64,000 bases of DNA from Amniculibacterium aquaticum (GTDB lineage Bacteria > Bacteroidota > Bacteroidia > Flavobacteriales > Weeksellaceae). The stretch is taken from positions 53,368 through 117,367 of the forward strand of contig NZ_REFA01000005.1 in the NCBI RefSeq assembly GCF_003852705.1. The letters run 5' to 3'. This document shows positions 61,072 to 64,000 of this stretch, piece after piece; the first letter of the stretch is position 1, and every line of letters starts with the position of its first letter. The notes under the pieces were generated by a model. That model worked only from the letters and a program-made list of their open reading frames with translations, made no database searches and was not told the origin of the DNA. The position numbers were made by a program, and so were the translations under genes.

Positions 61072-61102
61072 GTCTTTTGTAATCGGTAATTCATTAAATT
61101 TG
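61069..61102 (+). promoter_or_regulatory. Promoter of the zinc-ribbon gene
   Basis: TTTG (61069-61072) with a 22-nt spacer and TAAATTTG (61095-61102), 15 nt before the ATG at 61118. The -33 box sits in the T-run of the mscL terminator, so the two signals overlap. Confidence 0.65.
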
Positions 61103-61117
61103 AATAAAATACAAAAT

Positions 61118-61465
61118 ATGAATTGCCTAGAATGTGGTGAATTAATTATTGGCCGAAGTGATAAAAAATTCTGTAACGACTCGTGTAGAAACTCGTACAA
61201 CAACAAACTCAACAGCGACCACACCAACCTGATGCGGTCCATACACAATAAACTCAGAAATAATTATAGAATTTTATCTTCTATAAATTTTGTTGATGGT
61301 AAACACAAAACCACCATGGGTAAACTGAGAACTTTGGGTTTTAATTTTGAATTCATCACCCATATAAAAACCTATAAAAATGGAGCCGAATATCGGTTTT
61401 TATACGATATTGGTTATCGATATTTAGATGATGATTGGGTGTTACTCGTAAAAAATGAGCAATAA
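61118..61465 (+). CDS. Zinc-ribbon protein of unknown function
   Basis: Starting at ATG 61118 it has 115 aa. CLECGELIIGRSDKKFCNDSCR (about 3-24) has a CxxC...CxxxC pattern of a short zinc ribbon (DUF2116-like in look). The rest (LRNNYRILSSINFVDGKHKTTMGKLRTLGFNFEFIT, DIGYRYLDDDWVLLV) is not recognised and may be a winged or beta-rich domain. A frame opening at TTG 61070 lies in the promoter and is rejected. It is convergent with the CvfB-like gene. Confidence 0.8.
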   Translation: MNCLECGELIIGRSDKKFCNDSCRNSYNNKLNSDHTNLMRSIHNKLRNNYRILSSINFVDGKHKTTMGKLRTLGFNFEFITHIKTYKNGAEYRFLYDIGYRYLDDDWVLLVKNEQ

Positions 61466-61483
61466 AAATTGCTCATTCTTCGG

Positions 61484-62308
61484 TTATCTCAATCGTATTT
61501 TATCTTCTAATATGTCGATCATATTATCTTTGTACAGGCCTCCAATGGCTTTTTTAAAGTTCTTTTTACTCATACCCAGCTCTTGTTTTATCTCTTCTGG
61601 AGTCGATTTGTCGGAGAGGTATAACAATCCGTATTCGGCAGTCAGTTTGTCCAAAACCAATTTTCTAAATTCATCGATATTTTCAAAACCTTCGGGCTGA
61701 AGCGTCACATCTATTTTCCCATCCTCCCTAATTGCTTTTATATAACCAACTTCTTCGGACAACGGATATAATTTTTTAAAAACATCAGATGCATATACCA
61801 GTCCCAAATATTTTTTATTGATAACTACATTCCAACCCAACTCACTTTCTCCTACAATGATCAAATCTACTTTATCACCTTTTTTAAAAGCTAAATTATC
61901 GTATTGTGGGTTTCGTTTAAACTTATTGGTCCCGGTAATTAATCCCGTTTTTTCATCGATATATACATAGACCAAATAGCGCTTATCTTCTTGCATTTTA
62001 CCTTTCTGCTCCTTGTATGGAACAAATAAATCTTTGATTATACCCCAATCCAAAAAAGCACCGGAAGGGAGGTTCTGCAAGCATTTCATCACGGCATACT
62101 CTCCTACTTGTGCATAAGGCATCTCTGTAGTTGCTTTCAGCACATTATCATCTTGGTACACAAAAACTTCAACCTCCTTATCGATATCCCAATCTTCTTC
62201 TGAAAAAATCTTCGGAATAAAACATTTTTCATTTTCAAGATCTTCCAAAATAAATCCTGAACCAATTTTTTCTTTTATTGTTAAAGTTTGAGTTATTCCA
62301 ATTTCCAT
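61484..62308 (-). CDS. S1-type RNA-binding protein, CvfB/YitL-like
   Basis: From ATG 62308 it has 274 aa. It shows repeated OB/S1-like beta domains (MEIGITQTLTIKEKIGSGFIL, VGEYAVMKCLQNLPSGAFLDWGIIKDLFVPYKEQ, KYLGLVYASDVF) and a C-terminal winged-helix region with LSDKSTPEEIKQELGMSKKNFKKAIGGLYKD. CvfB of Staphylococcus affects virulence genes and RNA processing by binding RNA. The frame also opens at TTG 62344, but a TATCTTTG box on the minus strand (62383-62390) and the family start favour 62308. Confidence 0.88.
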   Translation of the reverse strand: MEIGITQTLTIKEKIGSGFILEDLENEKCFIPKIFSEEDWDIDKEVEVFVYQDDNVLKATTEMPYAQVGEYAVMKCLQNLPSGAFLDWGIIKDLFVPYKEQKGKMQEDKRYLVYVYIDEKTGLITGTNKFKRNPQYDNLAFKKGDKVDLIIVGESELGWNVVINKKYLGLVYASDVFKKLYPLSEEVGYIKAIREDGKIDVTLQPEGFENIDEFRKLVLDKLTAEYGLLYLSDKSTPEEIKQELGMSKKNFKKAIGGLYKDNMIDILEDKIRLR

Positions 62309-62422
62309 AAATTTTATTAATTTAATTATTTCATATTCAATCAAAATGAAAGACCTTAACTTTCATTTTTAATAAGAATTTTCAAAGATACAGAGATTAG
62401 TTGATATTTGATTTATCGTAAT

Positions 62423-62448
62423 AAAAAAAGCGATGTGACCATCGCTCT
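62423..62448 (-). terminator. Rho-independent terminator of the type IX-exported protein gene
   Basis: The minus strand shows AGCGATG-GTCA-CATCGCT and seven T, 9 nt after the gene's stop at 62457. Confidence 0.92.
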
Positions 62449-62456
62449 TCAATTCT

Positions 62457-63449
62457 TTATTTTTTAATAAATTTTATTGTTCTTTGAACATCTTTCCCTA
62501 TTAATTTCAAAATATAAGTACCTGGAGTCAGATTTGATATATCAATTAGCTCATCTTTTACCAAAGATTTCATCAGATGCTTTCCATCAATAGAAAAAAT
62601 CTCCACTTCTAGCTGATTGTCAATATTCCCTTTTAACTTAATAAAATTTTGTGCCGGATTGGGATATATAACAAAATCCTCAACAAACTGAACATCTTTT
62701 GTACCTAAAAACGCTGTAGATTGCGCAACAGCCTGGTTTGTACTTTGGTTAAATGATAGAATGGGTACAGAAATATTTCCAGAAATAGAAGATAATAGAG
62801 GTTGCTTACTGGAGGCATTATAGTACTGATACGATGTACCAGTTATTGTACCGATGGGAAAAGTATAAAATGTATCTGAACTTTGATACAAATTAAAATT
62901 CTGAACCGTTTTCACTCTCAATACATTGCTGTAGGTATTTCCACTCATGATCAATGTCCCAGAAGCATCTGCAGTTATTGTTACCGTACCTTTTATCAAA
63001 CCACTTGCAGTAGTCGATGTAAAAGTTCCCTTTGCGTTATCAACAACACTATTTCCAAATGCAAAAGGATACTGAATTGCAGTAGCATTGTCCCCTGCAA
63101 AACTCAATGTCCCTTCGGTTGTGATCAAAGCTGTTATTTCCAATTTCGAAGACGATTGCTTAAAAAAAGAAGTCGTCGCACCATCACTACTTTTTATTGT
63201 AGTTCCCGGGTACGAAGTAATTTCAGCACTTGTAGGCGTAGAAAAAGTCGTTACAATAGGAGTTCCTGCAGTAAGTAGAGAATTATCAAAAGTTTGTCCA
63301 CTCCCACTACCAGCATTATTCACCGTACCTACAACATTTTTATTATTAACAACATCACCAACAACAGGATCGTTGAACGCCTTGGTAATAGTAACTTGCG
63401 AAAAACAAATTTGTGAAAGTAACAAAGAAATCAATAAATTAATTTTCAT
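62457..63449 (-). CDS. Secreted protein with type IX (type A) C-terminal sorting domain
   Basis: From ATG 63449 it has 330 aa; the frame opens at 63491 but the signal peptide (KINLLISLLLSQICFSQ) begins at 63449. The middle (about 20-240) is Ser/Thr/Gly-rich beta sequence without a recognised domain. The last about 75 residues are the Por secretion tail: FVIYPNPAQNFIKLKG, EIFSIDGKHLMKSL, IDISNLTPGTYILKLIG and basic end IKFIKK. It would be exported by the type IX system, to which PorT belongs, and attached or released at the surface. Substrate or role unknown. Confidence 0.92.
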   Translation of the reverse strand: MKINLLISLLLSQICFSQVTITKAFNDPVVGDVVNNKNVVGTVNNAGSGSGQTFDNSLLTAGTPIVTTFSTPTSAEITSYPGTTIKSSDGATTSFFKQSSSKLEITALITTEGTLSFAGDNATAIQYPFAFGNSVVDNAKGTFTSTTASGLIKGTVTITADASGTLIMSGNTYSNVLRVKTVQNFNLYQSSDTFYTFPIGTITGTSYQYYNASSKQPLLSSISGNISVPILSFNQSTNQAVAQSTAFLGTKDVQFVEDFVIYPNPAQNFIKLKGNIDNQLEVEIFSIDGKHLMKSLVKDELIDISNLTPGTYILKLIGKDVQRTIKFIKK

Positions 63450-63568
63450 CCTAAAATATTTTATACAAAAATAAATAAAATATGTAAACAATTCTTTTAT
63501 TAACTGAATTTTAACATATTAGGTCAATACATTTGCAGCACCACAAATCCGTCACTCTTCACTAACCG

Positions 63569-63652
63569 ACCCGCTGTCCACTGTATCTTTTGTGCCTGGG
63601 CTTTCCCAAGGCTTACAAAAGGATGCCGCTCCCATCGGGGCTAGGACAAAGG
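63569..63652 (+). repeat. Long-hairpin repeat, copy D
   Basis: It starts ACCCGCTGTCCACTG, then TATCTTTTGT, has the loop GCCTGGGCTTTCCCAAGGC (itself a hairpin), then ACAAAAGGATGCCGCTCC and CATCGGGGCTAGGACA. It is the fullest of the four copies. Confidence 0.85.
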
Positions 63653-63677
63653 AACAGAACTCTCCAGTCGGGATGGA

Positions 63678-63719
63678 GGTTTGGTTTTTAGTTTTTGGTG
63701 TTTGGTGTTTGGTGTTTAG
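63678..63719. repeat. Heptamer tandem array 4 (TGTTTGG-like)
   Basis: Units are GGTTTGG, TTTTTAG, TTTTTGG, TGTTTGG, TGTTTGG, TGTTTAG. It lies just after repeat D. Confidence 0.75.
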
Positions 63720-63833
63720 TTAATGGAGAATTAGAGATAATTCCAACAATTTTCAATCAAAGCACAAACAAACGGTCATTTTTTCTTCCTTACTCAAATA
63801 CATTCCAAAAGAAGGATATTATGTAAAAACTTC

Positions 63834-63861
63834 CATCAACCATCAACCATCAAGCATCAAC
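63834..63861. repeat. Heptamer tandem array 5 (CATCAAC x4)
   Basis: CATCAAC, CATCAAC, CATCAAG, CATCAAC. It lies about 15 nt before the 5S rRNA terminator. Confidence 0.85.
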
Positions 63862-63876
63862 CAAAGAGTTTTAAGC

Positions 63877-63912
63877 AAAAAAAATCCCCGACTACTTTCG
63901 TAATCGAGGATT
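63877..63912 (-). terminator. Terminator of the rRNA operon
   Basis: The minus strand shows AATCCTCGATTAC-GAAA-GTAGTCGGGGATT with eight T. The stem has two G-T pairs and a GAAA tetraloop. It lies directly after the 5S gene. Confidence 0.9.
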
Positions 63913-63922
63913 CTAATAAAAA

Positions 63923-64000
63923 CTGGCGGCGACCTACTCTCCCGCGTTAGCAGTACCATCGGCGCTAGAGGGCTTAACTTCTGTGTTCGGAATGGGAACA
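63923..64000 (-). rRNA. rrf: 5S ribosomal RNA, 3' part; rest beyond the right edge
   Basis: The minus strand reads TGTTCCCATTCCGAACACAG, AAGTTAAGCCCTCTAGCGCC and GGGAGAGTAGGTCGCC, the conserved central and 3' parts of bacterial 5S rRNA. It ends near 63923 (GCCGCC) and continues past 64000. It is the last gene of an rRNA operon whose 23S and 16S lie to the right. Confidence 0.97.

Larger units (their letters stand above)
63450..63876. other. Intergenic region before the rRNA operon: repeats only
   Basis: No ORF with coding character is seen between the start of the sorting-domain gene and the 5S terminator. It holds long-hairpin repeat D (63569-63652) and two heptamer arrays (63678-63719 and 63834-63861). 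Confidence 0.7.

Noticed and set aside
63450..63922. tRNA genes next to the 5S gene
   Set aside because: No cloverleaf with a TTC arm was seen in this gap; only repeats and a terminator are present.

Overview
The window is about 64 kb of an AT-rich chromosome from a member of the Bacteroidota, class Flavobacteriia, most like the Chryseobacterium/Elizabethkingia group. That placement is inferred from gene content and not from a database search. The signs are Bacteroidota promoters (TTTG, about 20 nt, TAnnTTTG), few recognisable Shine-Dalgarno sites, the type IX secretion gene porT next to ubiE, a secreted protein with a type IX C-terminal sorting signal, a flavobacterial-type 6S RNA between zapA and rny, and monomeric NADP-isocitrate dehydrogenase.

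Layout. 1-13.1 kb is all on the minus strand: an SPFH protein (cut by the left edge), dgt, gcvP, a membrane-anchored J-protein, purL, purB, a SanA-like protein and a PaaE-like reductase. 13.2-23.9 kb is all plus: a thioredoxin-like lipoprotein, a FecCD-type permease with its ATPase, then a MarR-controlled beta-oxidation operon (marR-fadN-fadA-fadE) interrupted by two selfish-looking inserts, and a membrane protein/XRE regulator pair. 24.0-28.6 kb is minus: rny, 6S RNA, zapA, a coiled-coil gene, porT, ubiE and a membrane protein. 28.7-40.5 kb mixes two ketoacyl-ACP synthase III genes, a histidine kinase, a small Lys/Cys-rich exported protein, idi, gcvT, an ArsC-like protein, pruA, a MATE exporter, an NtrC-type regulator without a DNA-binding domain and a YggS-type protein. 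40.6-45.6 kb has a seven-helix membrane protein with a two-component pair, a Sua5-family gene, yaaA, prmC and tpx. 45.9-63.5 kb is mostly housekeeping (icd, dgkA, dnaN, pheT, rarA, yidD, lgt, mscL) mixed with small exported or membrane proteins of unknown role. The window ends inside a 5S rRNA gene on the minus strand, so an rRNA operon lies to the right.

How it fits together. Glycine cleavage is represented by gcvP and gcvT about 30 kb apart. Fatty acids are degraded by the fad operon, probably induced when an acyl ligand releases the MarR repressor from two palindromes upstream. PorT belongs to the machine that would export the sorting-domain protein at 62.5-63.4 kb. Purine synthesis (purL, purB), cell division and RNA turnover (zapA, 6S RNA, rny) and lipoprotein/membrane assembly (lgt, yidD) fill in the core.

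The most unusual content is repetitive. It comprises a 191-bp MITE-like element (two full copies, one internally deleted, one solo end), a roughly 65-85-bp long-hairpin element in four intergenic regions, five tandem arrays that all have a 7-bp period, two REP-like systems (one around a RAYT/IS200-type transposase), and a four-helix-bundle S23-family gene framed by inverted heptamer arrays. Three of the five heptamer arrays lie inside the fad operon, next to the two inserted genes.
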